From contig JAZRVI010000027.1 in NCBI GenBank assembly GCA_045599035.1, positions 61,518-125,517 of the forward strand: a DNA stretch of 64,000 nt, in the 5' to 3' direction. Position numbers and translations under genes: made by a program. The notes beneath the pieces were generated by a model that was not told where the DNA came from, did no database searches, and saw only the letters and a program-made list of their open reading frames with translations. Positions 44,788 to 53,870 of this stretch are shown here, piece by piece (position 1 is the first letter of the stretch; each line of letters starts with the position of its first letter). This DNA comes from CATZDY01 sp045599035. Its GTDB lineage: Bacteria > Bacillota > Desulfotomaculia > Desulfotomaculales > Desulfocucumaceae.

Positions 44788-45993
44788 TTATTTTTTCAGA
44801 TTGGCTTCCATCAAAGCTCGAACTTTCAGGGGCAGTCCAAACAAGTTAATGAAGCCTTCGGCATCCTTTTGATTGTAAATATCATCCCGTTCAAAGGTGG
44901 ATAATTCCTGGTTGTACAGGGAATAGGGAGATTTACAGCCAGCCGGGGTGCAGTTACCCTTGTATAATTTCATTCGGATGGTTCCGGTAACGGTTTTTTG
45001 AGTGGATTGGACAAAAGCATCCAGAGCTTCCCGCAAGGGACTGAACCAGACTCCGTCATAAACCAATTCGGCATAGCGGGCGGCAATGGTTTCTTTAAAG
45101 TGCATGGTAATCCGATCCAAAGTCAGGCGTTCCAATTCCTGATGAGCCAGCCACAAAATGGTGCCGCCGGGAGTTTCATAAACGCCCCGGGACTTCATGC
45201 CCACCAGACGGTTTTCGACCATATCCACGATTCCAATGGCATTGGTTCCGCCCAGCTCATTTAATTTTTCCAACAAACTAAGGCCGTCCATCTTTTGGCC
45301 GTTCAGGGCAACCGGAGTTCCCTGGACAAATTCCAGCTCTACATAGGTAGGCTGATCAGGAGCTTTTTCCGGACTGTTGGTCAAAAGTAAAACATCATCC
45401 GGGCATTCGTTGGCAGGATCCTCCAGCAGCCCGCCTTCATGACTCAGGTGCCAGATATTGCGATCCATGCTGTAGGGGCGTTTTTTGGTCACCGGAACCG
45501 GAATATTGCGGGCTTTGGCATATTCCATGGCATCTTCCCGGGAGCGGATATCCCAAATTCGCCAGGGAGCTACTACTTTTAAATGGGGGTTCAGAGCTTT
45601 AATGCCCAATTCAAAGCGAACCTGATCATTGCCTTTGCCGGTGGCTCCATGACTGATGGCTACTGCTCCTTCTTTTTCAGCAATTTCCACCAGTTTTTTG
45701 GCAATCAGGGGGCGAGCCATAGAGGTTCCCAGCAAGTATTTACCTTCATATAAGGCTCCGGCTCGCAGGGTGGGGAAAATATAATCTTCCACAAATTCTT
45801 TTTTGACATCTTCAATATATAATTTGCTGGCTCCGCTTTTCAGAGCTTTTTCGTGCAGGGGTTCCAGTTCTTCGCCCTGCCCCAGATCCGCCGCCATGGC
45901 AATTACTTCATAGCCGTAGTTTTCCTTGAGCCAGGGAATGATAATGGAGGTATCCAGTCCGCCGGAATAAGCTAATACGATTTTTTCTGCCAT
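44788..45993 (-). CDS. argG: Argininosuccinate synthase
   Basis: 401 residues. AYSGGLDTSIIIPWL is the ATP pyrophosphatase P-loop, and SHGATGKGNDQVRFELG and KKRPYSMDRNIWH bind citrulline and aspartate. It joins citrulline and aspartate with ATP. AAGGAG precedes ATG 45993. It follows argF after 85 bp, the largest gap inside the operon. Confidence 0.97.
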   Translation of the reverse strand: MAEKIVLAYSGGLDTSIIIPWLKENYGYEVIAMAADLGQGEELEPLHEKALKSGASKLYIEDVKKEFVEDYIFPTLRAGALYEGKYLLGTSMARPLIAKKLVEIAEKEGAVAISHGATGKGNDQVRFELGIKALNPHLKVVAPWRIWDIRSREDAMEYAKARNIPVPVTKKRPYSMDRNIWHLSHEGGLLEDPANECPDDVLLLTNSPEKAPDQPTYVELEFVQGTPVALNGQKMDGLSLLEKLNELGGTNAIGIVDMVENRLVGMKSRGVYETPGGTILWLAHQELERLTLDRITMHFKETIAARYAELVYDGVWFSPLREALDAFVQSTQKTVTGTIRMKLYKGNCTPAGCKSPYSLYNQELSTFERDDIYNQKDAEGFINLFGLPLKVRALMEANLKK

Positions 45994-46078
45994 AATAATC
46001 GCTTCTCCTTTTTAATCCAAAATATATAATCTCCCCAGGGGAGCATCAAAACAAATATTTTCAGCTTGAAGTAGAAAT

Positions 46079-47020
46079 TTACATTAGCAAAGCCATAACT
46101 GCTTTTTGAGCGTGCAGGCGGTTTTCCGCTTCGTCCCAGACCACAGAATGAGAGCCGTCAATAATTTCCGCCGTTACTTCTTCGCCCCGGTGAGCCGGCA
46201 GGCAATGCAGAAAGATATAATCGGGGGCTGCCGTCTGCATTAGTTCGCTGTTGACCTGATACAAAGCAAAGGCTTCGGCTCGTTTTTGCTGTTCGGCTTC
46301 CTGCCCCATGCTGGTCCAGACATCGGTAATTATGACCTCGGCTCCAATAACAGCTTCGGCGGGAGTATCTACGATTTTAACCTGAGAACCGCTGGCCTGG
46401 GCGTTTTTCTCAGCCCAGCTCACAATGGTGCTGTCCGGTTTATAACCAGGCGGAGAAGCTACGGTAATATCCAGACCCATTTTGGAGCAGCCAATCAGCA
46501 GAGAATGAGCCATATTATTGCCGTCTCCAATAAAGGCGGCTTTCAAACCAGCCAATCGTCCTTTATGTTCCCGAATGGTTTGCAAATCTGCCAGAACCTG
46601 ACAGGGGTGCAGCAAATCGGTCAGGCCGTTGATAACCGGAATGTCGGCATATTGAGCCAATTCTTCCAAATCGCTTTGGGCAAAGGTGCGGATCATAATC
46701 CCGTTTAAATAGCGGGATAGAACCCGGGCAGTATCGGCTATGCTTTCACCCCGCCCCAGTTGAATATCCTGGGAGCTTAAAAATAAACCGCTGCCGCCTA
46801 ATTGATAGATGCCTGCTTCAAAGGAAACCCGGGTGCGGGTGGAGCTTTTTTGAAAAATCATGCCCAGGGTTTTTCCGGCTAACAGGGGATGGGCTTCTCC
46901 TCTTTTTAGTCGGGCTTTTAGATCGTCTGCGGTATCCAAAATCAGTTTAATTTCTTCCGGGCTGAAATCCTGCAAGGAAAGCAAATCCCGTCCTCTTAAT
47001 TGGTCGCTTAGAGCCTGCAT
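46079..47020 (-). CDS. argF: Ornithine carbamoyltransferase
   Basis: 313 residues. FQKSSTRTRVSFEAG contains the carbamoyl phosphate STRTR loop, and HCLPAHRGEEV holds the ornithine-binding Cys-Leu-Pro. It makes citrulline from ornithine and carbamoyl phosphate. It starts one base after the argD stop, so the two are coupled. Confidence 0.97.
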   Translation of the reverse strand: MQALSDQLRGRDLLSLQDFSPEEIKLILDTADDLKARLKRGEAHPLLAGKTLGMIFQKSSTRTRVSFEAGIYQLGGSGLFLSSQDIQLGRGESIADTARVLSRYLNGIMIRTFAQSDLEELAQYADIPVINGLTDLLHPCQVLADLQTIREHKGRLAGLKAAFIGDGNNMAHSLLIGCSKMGLDITVASPPGYKPDSTIVSWAEKNAQASGSQVKIVDTPAEAVIGAEVIITDVWTSMGQEAEQQKRAEAFALYQVNSELMQTAAPDYIFLHCLPAHRGEEVTAEIIDGSHSVVWDEAENRLHAQKAVMALLM

Positions 47021-47021
47021 A

Positions 47022-48224
47022 TTAAAGTCCGCCTTTCTCTGTTAAAACTTGTTCCAAAATGCTTAAAGCTTTGCTTAAATCCGCCTGACTGATATTCAGA
47101 GGAGGCAGAAAACGCAGGACATTGGGGCCGGCATTAAGAATCAGCAAGCCCCGGCTTTGGCATTCGTTGACAATTTCCTTGACTGGCTGGTTTAATTCCA
47201 TGCCCAGCATTAATCCTTTGCCCCGAACCTCTGCTATCAATTTGGGGAATTGGGCTTGCAGCTTAACTAAACCTGCTTTAAAAAAGGCTCCACTGCTTTG
47301 CACCTGTTCCAAAAGGTTGCTTGAAGTTAATTCCTGCATAACAGCCAAACCTGCGGCACAGGCCAGAGGGGTTCCGCCAAAGGTGGAAGCATGGTCGCCG
47401 GGTTGGAAAGCTGCCGCTACTGAAGAGCTGGCCAGCATGGCTCCCATGGGGAAGCCGCCCCCCAACGCCTTGGCCAAAGTCAAAATATCCGGAGCCAGCT
47501 CATAACCCTGGTGGGCAAACAAATGGCCGCTGCGTCCCAGGCCGCATTGAACCTCATCAAAGATTAGCAATAGGTTTTGTTCGTCACAAAGCTGGCGAAC
47601 TCCTTTTAAATACTCCGGTTCTGCCGGATAAACTCCGCCTTCGCCCTGAATGGGTTCCAGCAAAACGGCACAGGTGTTTTCGGTAATGGCAGCTTTGAGG
47701 GCAGCCAAGTCATTATAAGGTACATATTTAAAACCAGCCGGGAGTGGATCAAAATATTTTTGATATTTGGGCTGCCCGGTAGCAGTAATGGCAGCCAGGG
47801 TCCGTCCATGGAAGCTGTGTAAGGCCGTGATAATTTCAAATTTATTGGCTCCCAAATTCAATTTGGCATATTTGCGTGCCAGCTTGATGGCTGCTTCATT
47901 GGCTTCGGCTCCGCTGTTGCAGAAAAAGACCTGATCGGCAAAGCAGTTTTCAGTTAATTTGTGAGCCAGTTTAGCCTGATTTTCAATGTAATATAAATTG
48001 GAACAGTGCATTAATTGTCCAGCCTGTTCCTGAATGGCCTTGACCACAGCCGGATGGCAATGCCCCAGAGAGCAGACTGCAATTCCGGATACCAGATCCA
48101 GATATTCCCGGCCTTCGGCATCCCAAACCCGGCTGCCCTGACCTTTGACCAAAGCCAAAGGAATCCGGCCATAGGTTTTTATAATATTGGTATCACTAAG
48201 CTTAATAATTTCTTCGGTATTCAT
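47022..48224 (-). CDS. argD: Acetylornithine aminotransferase
   Basis: 400 residues, class III PLP aminotransferase. FDEVQCGLGRSG holds the Asp that binds the pyridine nitrogen. TLAKALGGGFPMGAM has the Schiff-base Lys, and NSGAEANEAAIKLAR and HGRTLAAITATGQ are family motifs. It converts N-acetylglutamate semialdehyde to N-acetylornithine. AAGGAAGGG precedes ATG 48224. Confidence 0.96.
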   Translation of the reverse strand: MNTEEIIKLSDTNIIKTYGRIPLALVKGQGSRVWDAEGREYLDLVSGIAVCSLGHCHPAVVKAIQEQAGQLMHCSNLYYIENQAKLAHKLTENCFADQVFFCNSGAEANEAAIKLARKYAKLNLGANKFEIITALHSFHGRTLAAITATGQPKYQKYFDPLPAGFKYVPYNDLAALKAAITENTCAVLLEPIQGEGGVYPAEPEYLKGVRQLCDEQNLLLIFDEVQCGLGRSGHLFAHQGYELAPDILTLAKALGGGFPMGAMLASSSVAAAFQPGDHASTFGGTPLACAAGLAVMQELTSSNLLEQVQSSGAFFKAGLVKLQAQFPKLIAEVRGKGLMLGMELNQPVKEIVNECQSRGLLILNAGPNVLRFLPPLNISQADLSKALSILEQVLTEKGGL

Positions 48225-48239
48225 TTTTTGTTCCCTTCC

Positions 48240-49124
48240 TTAGTTCCGAACCACCATGGTTCCCACTCCCTGGTTGGTGAAGAGTTCCAAAATAATGGAA
48301 TGGGGGATTCGGCCATCAATAATATGCACGCTGTGAACTCCACTCTGCAAAGCCTTCAGGCAGCACTGCACCTTGGGAATCATGCCGCCGGCAATAATGC
48401 CTTCCTGAATAAGCTGTAAAACCTCTTTTTCGTTAACCCGGGAAATTAGGGTGTTCTTGTCTGCGGGATTGCGTAATATTCCATCCACATTGGTCAGGTG
48501 AATCAGTTTATCCGCCTTTAAGCCCTGGCAAAGAGCGGCGGCGGCATCATCGGCATTAATATTAAAGCTATGCCCGTTTTCATCTGCTGAAACCGGAGCA
48601 ATGACCGGAATATAATCTTCCTTAATTAAAGTAGAAATAAGATCCGGATTAACCCGGTTAATTTCTCCCACATAGCCCAGATCCACCTTGGAGCCGTCCG
48701 GCTGGCAAAGCCCGCTTTCTTTTTTGGTGACCTCAAACAAATTGCCGTCCTTGCCGGAAAGCCCTACAGCCTTGGCTCCATAGCCATTGAGCAGGGTAAC
48801 AATTTCCTTGTTGACCTTGCCCACCAGTACCATCTCGGCAATTTCCATGGTTACTTCATCAGTAACTCGCAAACCACCAATGAAATTGGATTCCACTCCA
48901 ACTCTTTTCAGCATATTGGTAATTTCCGGCCCGCCTCCGTGGACAATAACCGGCTGAATACCAACATATTTCATTAAAACCAGATCGGTCATAACCGCTT
49001 TTTTCAAATTTTCGTTGACCATGGCATGGCCGCCATATTTGACGACTACGGTTTTGCCGTAAAAATCTTTGATATAAGGTAAAGCTTCCACCAGAATAGA
49101 AGCTTTATCCACAGGACTAATCAT
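48240..49124 (-). CDS. argB: Acetylglutamate kinase
   Basis: 294 residues of the amino-acid kinase fold. VVKYGGHAM binds phosphate, VIVHGGGPEI binds acetylglutamate, and INADDAAAALCQGLKADKLI and GGMIPKVQCCLKAL are conserved. The N-terminal extension of about 15 residues (MISPVDKASILVEALPYI) is typical of arginine-inhibited hexameric forms, so feedback inhibition is likely (inference). AAAGGAG precedes ATG 49124. Confidence 0.96.
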   Translation of the reverse strand: MISPVDKASILVEALPYIKDFYGKTVVVKYGGHAMVNENLKKAVMTDLVLMKYVGIQPVIVHGGGPEITNMLKRVGVESNFIGGLRVTDEVTMEIAEMVLVGKVNKEIVTLLNGYGAKAVGLSGKDGNLFEVTKKESGLCQPDGSKVDLGYVGEINRVNPDLISTLIKEDYIPVIAPVSADENGHSFNINADDAAAALCQGLKADKLIHLTNVDGILRNPADKNTLISRVNEKEVLQLIQEGIIAGGMIPKVQCCLKALQSGVHSVHIIDGRIPHSIILELFTNQGVGTMVVRN

Positions 49125-49139
49125 AAAATTTCTCCTTTA

Positions 49140-50357
49140 TCAAGTGCGGTACTCTCCGTTTATTTTAACATATTCATAAGTCAAATCACAGCCCCAGGCT
49201 GTAGCCGAAAAATTTCCCTGGTGCAGATTTAAACGAACTGTAACCTGTTTTTGGGACAAAACAACCAAAGCCTGCTCTTCATCAAAAGCTATGGCTCGTC
49301 CGTTTTGGGCTACCTGGATTTCGCCCAAATAAATATCAATAATTTCCGGGTCAAAATCGGCTCCGGAATAACCGGCGGCACACAAAATCCGCCCCCAGTT
49401 GGCATCCCGGCCAAAAACCGCTGCTTTAAACAGGGAGGAAGAAACCACTGATTTGGCTATTTGGCGGGCATCTTCCAGGGTTTTGGCTCCTTCGGCGGTA
49501 ACTTCGATTAATTTGGTGGCTCCTTCTCCGTCAGCGGCAATGGCTTTGGCCAAGGTCAGACAAACCTGATTTAAAGCCTGCTGAAAAGAAGCTGCCTGGG
49601 GACTGTTTCCGCTAATCAGGGGATTTTGAGCCAAACCATTGGCCAGTAAAAGCACCATATCATTGGTGCTGGTGTCCCCATCAACACTAATCATATTGAA
49701 GCTGAGATCGACCGCTGTTTTCAAAGCCTTTTGCAAAAAGCTTTTTTCAACGGCGGCATCGGTGGTAATAAAACCCAGCAAGGTAGCCATATTGGGATGA
49801 ATCATGCCTGATCCTTTGGCCATGCCGCCCAGGGTGATGCCGTCAAAGCTGACTGCCGTTTGTTTGGAAACGGTGTCGGTAGTCATAATGGCTTCGGCGG
49901 CATCCCGGCCTCCGGCCTGACGGTCAGCTTCCGTTGCGGAAGCTGGACTGGGCAAATTGGCCGCAGCCTGTGCAATGCCGGGTAAAACCTTGTGCATTGG
50001 CATGGGCTGGCCGATAACTCCGGTGGAGGCTACCAAAACCTGCTCCGGGGGAATTTGCAATGCTGTTCCCACCTTTTCGGCCATAGCCTGGGCATCCTGC
50101 ATTCCCTGGGAACCGTTGCAAACATTGGCGTTGCCGCTGTTGACTACCAAAGCTCGAACTGTTCCCTGCTCCAGGTTTTTTTGGGTTAGAAGCAAGGGTG
50201 CGGCTTTGACTTTATTGGTGGTATAAACTCCAGCTCCGGTAATTTCTGCCGCAGAAAAAATCAAGGCAATATCCTTGCGATCCGGGGCTTTGATTCCAGC
50301 CTGAGCCGCCGAAGCCCAAAAGCCTTGGGGAGCAGTTACTCCATTTTTATTTAACAT
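49140..50357 (-). CDS. argJ: Bifunctional ornithine acetyltransferase / N-acetylglutamate synthase
   Basis: 405 residues, an N-terminal nucleophile enzyme that cleaves itself. The cleavage site with the nucleophilic Thr is in GMIHPNMATLLGFITTDA. NSGNANVCNGSQG and VDGDTSTNDMVLLLANG are also conserved. It recycles the acetyl group from acetylornithine to glutamate, so no argA or argE is needed. Whether it also uses acetyl-CoA cannot be told. GAGGAAGTG precedes ATG 50357. Confidence 0.96.
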   Translation of the reverse strand: MLNKNGVTAPQGFWASAAQAGIKAPDRKDIALIFSAAEITGAGVYTTNKVKAAPLLLTQKNLEQGTVRALVVNSGNANVCNGSQGMQDAQAMAEKVGTALQIPPEQVLVASTGVIGQPMPMHKVLPGIAQAAANLPSPASATEADRQAGGRDAAEAIMTTDTVSKQTAVSFDGITLGGMAKGSGMIHPNMATLLGFITTDAAVEKSFLQKALKTAVDLSFNMISVDGDTSTNDMVLLLANGLAQNPLISGNSPQAASFQQALNQVCLTLAKAIAADGEGATKLIEVTAEGAKTLEDARQIAKSVVSSSLFKAAVFGRDANWGRILCAAGYSGADFDPEIIDIYLGEIQVAQNGRAIAFDEEQALVVLSQKQVTVRLNLHQGNFSATAWGCDLTYEYVKINGEYRT

Positions 50358-50378
50358 AATTTCACTTCCTCAATTAAT

Positions 50379-51419
50379 TTAGGGCTGCAAGCCCCATTCA
50401 GTCAAAGCGGTGCTTTCCGGCCAGCCGGACATCAGATTTAAATTTTGAATGGCTTGCCCGGCGGCTCCCTTAACCAGATTGTCAATGGCCGACAGCACAA
50501 TTACCCGTCCGGTTCGGCTGTCCAATACCGGGCTGATCTGGCAATGGTTGGAACCGTAAACGCTTTTGGTTTGAGGCAGCATTCCAGCCGGAAGTACCTG
50601 AACAAATTTTTCGTTTTGATAAAAGTCTTTATATAAATCCCTTAATTCCTGGGGAGTTAATTCCTGTTTTAAAGCAGCATAGCAAGTAGCTAAAATACCT
50701 CTGGTCATGGGAGTTAAATGGGGAGTAAAGGAAAGCCTGACCTCTTGCCCGGCCAGTCGTCCCAGGGTTTGTTCGATTTCCGGGGTGTGACGGTGTCCGG
50801 CTACTCCATAAGCCTTGATGCTGTCATTGGCTTCACAATAGTGGCTGTTCAGGCTCAGACTGCGGCCTGCTCCGGAAACTCCGCTTTTGGCATCAATAAC
50901 AATATTGTGCAAATCGATCAAATTATTTTTGGCCAAGGGTGCCAAAGCCAAAGCCGAAGCGGTGGGATAGCAGCCGGGATTGGCCAGGATTTGAGCGTCC
51001 GGAATCTGGGATCGGAACAGTTCCGGCAAACCATAAACCGCCTGGGCATTTAATTCCGGAGCGGTATGCTCTACCTTGTACCACTGTTCATAGGTAGAAA
51101 TTTGATCAAAGCGAAAATCAGCTCCCAGATCAATCAGCTTTTTGCCCTGCCGAATAGCTTCCTGGGCGGCTGGCATGGCATGGCCATGGGGTAAAGCCGT
51201 AAAAATAAGATCACATTGAGCAAATAAATTGGGCAGATCGATTTCCTGCAAAATTAAATCGGTATGCCCATAAAAGTGGGGATAAACTTCCCAATAAGGG
51301 GAATCCACATTGCTGCGGGAGGCCAGAGCCACCACTTCCACCTGGGGATGCCGCTGTAAAAGGCGAAACAGCTCGGCTCCGCCATAACCGGTTGCTCCAA
51401 TAATACCCGCTTTTAACAT
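50379..51419 (-). CDS. argC: N-acetyl-gamma-glutamyl-phosphate reductase
   Basis: 346 residues. GIIGATGYGGAELFRLL is the NADP-binding loop, ANPGCYPTASALAL contains the catalytic Cys, and AGHRHTPEIEQ the catalytic His. It reduces acetylglutamyl phosphate to the semialdehyde. It is the first gene of argCJBDFGH. AAGAGG precedes ATG 51419. Confidence 0.97.
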   Translation of the reverse strand: MLKAGIIGATGYGGAELFRLLQRHPQVEVVALASRSNVDSPYWEVYPHFYGHTDLILQEIDLPNLFAQCDLIFTALPHGHAMPAAQEAIRQGKKLIDLGADFRFDQISTYEQWYKVEHTAPELNAQAVYGLPELFRSQIPDAQILANPGCYPTASALALAPLAKNNLIDLHNIVIDAKSGVSGAGRSLSLNSHYCEANDSIKAYGVAGHRHTPEIEQTLGRLAGQEVRLSFTPHLTPMTRGILATCYAALKQELTPQELRDLYKDFYQNEKFVQVLPAGMLPQTKSVYGSNHCQISPVLDSRTGRVIVLSAIDNLVKGAAGQAIQNLNLMSGWPESTALTEWGLQP

Positions 51420-51441
51420 AAAAAAACCTCTTTTCCTAAAC

Positions 51442-51481
51442 TGTATTTATAATTATACAAATCTATGTATAAAAATGCAAT
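51442..51481 (-). promoter_or_regulatory. arg operon promoter overlapped by two ARG boxes
   Basis: On the minus strand TTGCAT (51475-51480), a 17-bp spacer and TATAAT (51452-51457) form the argC promoter. Plus-strand TATGTATAAAAATGCAAT (51464-51481) matches the B. subtilis AhrC box consensus CATGAATAAAAATKCAAK at 16 of 18 positions and covers the -35. A second palindrome TGTATTTATAATTATACA (51442-51459) covers the -10. Arginine-dependent repression by ArgR/AhrC is the natural reading. Confidence 0.82.
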
Positions 51482-51523
51482 AAATTTAATTGAAAAATTT
51501 TCCCCATTTTCCGTTCAATCAGG

Positions 51524-51551
51524 TATAATAGAAAATAAGAGGAGTAGAAAA
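51524..51551 (+). promoter_or_regulatory. aroF -10 element and ribosome site
   Basis: TATAAT lies at 51524-51529 with only a weak -35 upstream. AGAGGAG at about 51538-51544 precedes ATG 51552. The promoter faces the arg operon across about 45 bp. Confidence 0.45.
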
Positions 51552-52361
51552 ATGCAGGATTTAAAATTGATTTGCCAAGAAAAACCAGCTTTTTCCCTGG
51601 TCGAATTAGCAGGCCAGCCCGATTTTTTGTTAATTGCCGGACCTTGCAGCATTGAATCCCAGGAGCAGCTTTTGACTACAGCGAAGGCAGTTAAAGCTGC
51701 CGGAGCGAACTTTTTGCGAGGCGGAGCCTATAAACCCCGAACCTCACCCTATGCTTTTCAGGGGTTGGGTCAAACCGGGCTGGAGTATTTGCGGGAAGCC
51801 TCTCAACTTACCGGACTGCCGGTAATTACTGAGGTTTTGGATCCTCGGGATGTGGAAACCGTCAGCAATTATGCGGATATTTTGCAAATCGGCACTCGCA
51901 GTATGCAAAATTTCCCCCTGTTAATTGAAGCTGGCCGCAGCCAAAAACCGATTTTGCTGAAAAGAGGTTTGTCCGCTACTCTACAGGAATGGCTGTCCGC
52001 CGCCGAATATATTTTGCAGACCGGCAATCAAAAGCTGCTGCTGTGTGAACGGGGAATCCGTACCATTGAAAATTATACTCGCAATACTCTGGATTTGAGT
52101 GCAGTAGCTGCCTTGAAGGAACTGACGGCCTATCCGATTATTGTAGATCCTTCTCATGCCACCGGCCGTTGGAGTTTAATTAAACCCATGAGTCTGGCTG
52201 CTGTTATGGCTGGCTGTGATGGTTTGATGCTGGAGGTGCATCCTAATCCCTCTCAAGCCTGGAGCGATGGGGAGCAGCAGTTGACTTTAACTAATTTTGC
52301 TCAAATTGCCCGCCAAATTCAGCAAACCGTAGCTTTTCGGCAAAGTATGTTCAAGAATTAA
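51552..52361 (+). CDS. aroF: 3-deoxy-7-phosphoheptulonate (DAHP) synthase, type I-beta
   Basis: 269 residues. First step of the shikimate pathway: PEP plus erythrose 4-phosphate. LIAGPCSIESQEQL binds PEP, FLRGGAYKPRTSPYAFQG the second substrate, and the metal ligands are in VDPSHATGRW and EVHPNP. This length and these motifs match the KDO8P-like AroA-I-beta group without a chorismate mutase or ACT domain, so feedback control would need a separate partner. The frame is open from 51465, but the start is ATG 51552. Confidence 0.94.
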   Translation: MQDLKLICQEKPAFSLVELAGQPDFLLIAGPCSIESQEQLLTTAKAVKAAGANFLRGGAYKPRTSPYAFQGLGQTGLEYLREASQLTGLPVITEVLDPRDVETVSNYADILQIGTRSMQNFPLLIEAGRSQKPILLKRGLSATLQEWLSAAEYILQTGNQKLLLCERGIRTIENYTRNTLDLSAVAALKELTAYPIIVDPSHATGRWSLIKPMSLAAVMAGCDGLMLEVHPNPSQAWSDGEQQLTLTNFAQIARQIQQTVAFRQSMFKN

Positions 52362-52464
52362 GCCCTGATGCTTCTTCTAGTTTGCTCCAGACAGACCCAA
52401 TTGTCAAGTGATTTCCCTCAAGAGAAGCAGAAGGAAGCCAAAAATTGGATTAAGGAGCTGGAAA

Positions 52465-53019
52465 ATGATCGAAAAAGAAATTAATGCCCTAAGTCTGGAG
52501 AAAGCCAAAAAGCTATTTTCAAGCCAAATAATTGTTTCCTTTGAGATTGGAACCACCAAAGGCTTGCAGCAGATTCATAAATATTTGTTTGAGGGATTAT
52601 ATCCTTTTGCCGGAGAAATCAGAAATTTAAATATTAGTAAGGGTAATTTTCGCTTTGCCAATGTCTTATATTTAAAAGAAGCTTTGGCGGCTATTGAGCA
52701 AATGCCGGAAAATACTTTTGAAGAAATTATTGCTAAATATGTGGAAATGAATGTGGCTCATCCTTTCATGGAAGGCAATGGGCGTTCAACTCGAATTTGG
52801 CTGGATATGATCTTAAAGAAAAGGCTGAAATGTGTGGTTGACTGGCAAAAAATTAATAAAGTTGCCTATTTGCAGGCCATGGAACGCAGTCCCATTAATG
52901 ACCTGGAGCTTAGAATGCTGATTTGGCCGAACTTGACGGATAAAGTAAATGACAGGGAAGTTATTTTTAAAGGAATTGAGCAGTCATATTTTTATGAAGG
53001 CTATGAGGTGGAAAAGTAA
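52465..53019 (+). CDS. Class III Fic-domain protein (AMP-transferase type)
   Basis: 184 residues, a single Fic domain. The catalytic motif HPFMEGNGRSTRIWLDMIL matches HPFxxGNGRxxR fully, with the His and the nucleotide-binding loop. LYPFAGEIRNLNISKGNFRF is the usual preceding flap region. The C-terminus has SYFYEGY, which fits the autoinhibitory (S/T)xxxE(G/N) helix that class III Fic proteins carry at their end. It therefore is probably a self-inhibited AMP-transferase. ATG 52465 has AAGGAG about 8 bp upstream. The target is unknown; no separate antitoxin gene is next to it. Confidence 0.85.
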   Translation: MIEKEINALSLEKAKKLFSSQIIVSFEIGTTKGLQQIHKYLFEGLYPFAGEIRNLNISKGNFRFANVLYLKEALAAIEQMPENTFEEIIAKYVEMNVAHPFMEGNGRSTRIWLDMILKKRLKCVVDWQKINKVAYLQAMERSPINDLELRMLIWPNLTDKVNDREVIFKGIEQSYFYEGYEVEK

Positions 53020-53150
53020 GTAAATTCAAAGAGACTGAATGTAAAATCGTTAATTTGTCCCCAGGCATACGAAACTGAAAATTTTGTATAAAAACCTTCC
53101 GCAGATGACAAGCTAAAGAAAAAGCTGGTTATCATAGGAGGTTTTTTTTG
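53020..53150 (+). promoter_or_regulatory. Region upstream of the DUF1614-spoIIP pair
   Basis: About 130 bp, gene-free. CATACGAA at 53066-53073 resembles a sporulation-sigma -10 (CATAnnnT type), but no matching -35 was found. A perfect AGGAGG (53136-53141) precedes the next gene. Confidence 0.3.
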
Positions 53151-53870
53151 ATGTTTAATCTTTCCTGGCCCCTGCTGCTTCTGGCTGGGGTAACAACTCT
53201 TATTTATCTTTTTTTAATTTTTAGAGTGCTGGATCGGATGAAGCTGTCCGATGGAAACGCTTTATTAGTTTTGGCGGCAATGCTGGCCGGGAGCTTTATT
53301 AATATTCCCTTGAGCAAAGCTAATCCGGAAATTGCCCTTAACCTGGGGGGAGCGGTAGTTCCCTTAATTTTGATTTTGTACCTGTGGTTTTCAGCCGGAA
53401 CCGGTAAGGAAAAATGGCGATCCTTGCTGGGAGCTGGAGTAACCGGCGGTTTGATTTGGTTTATCGGTAACTTTTTGCTGTCCGGACGAGCTTCCGATCC
53501 GGAGAGTGCCGCTGGCTTTTGGGATACCCTATGGCTTTATCCCTTGCTGGCCGGAATAGTAGGTTATCTTTGCGGGCGTTCTCGGCGGGCTTCCTTTATT
53601 GCGGCCGGCTTGGGAATTCTCTTTTATGATTTGGGCTATGCGTTTTGGCTTTGGAGTCAAAAAGCTGGCAGTTTGACTTTTGGCGGAGCCGGGATTTATG
53701 ATCCCATGGTAGCATCGGCGGTTTTGGCTGTTTTGCTGGCCGAAATTGTGGGTGAGGTACGGGAAAGGCTGGCCGGCGGCCCTCAAAAAGAAGATCGGGA
53801 TCCGGACTTGCTGGCTAATTTACGCTCACCTTCTGATCCTCAGGCTGATCCTCAAGGAGGTGGTCAATAA
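53151..53870 (+). CDS. DUF1614-like membrane protein
   Basis: 239 residues with about six to seven membrane helices, a Ser-rich and Pro-rich hydrophilic C-terminal tail, and INIPLSKANP in the second helix, which fits the DUF1614 family seen next to spoIIP in Clostridia. The alternative start TTG 53148 is in frame one codon earlier; ATG 53151 has better spacing from AGGAGG. Its stop overlaps the spoIIP start by one base, so the two are coupled. Function unknown; a sporulation role is inferred from the pairing. Confidence 0.7.
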   Translation: MFNLSWPLLLLAGVTTLIYLFLIFRVLDRMKLSDGNALLVLAAMLAGSFINIPLSKANPEIALNLGGAVVPLILILYLWFSAGTGKEKWRSLLGAGVTGGLIWFIGNFLLSGRASDPESAAGFWDTLWLYPLLAGIVGYLCGRSRRASFIAAGLGILFYDLGYAFWLWSQKAGSLTFGGAGIYDPMVASAVLAVLLAEIVGEVRERLAGGPQKEDRDPDLLANLRSPSDPQADPQGGGQ

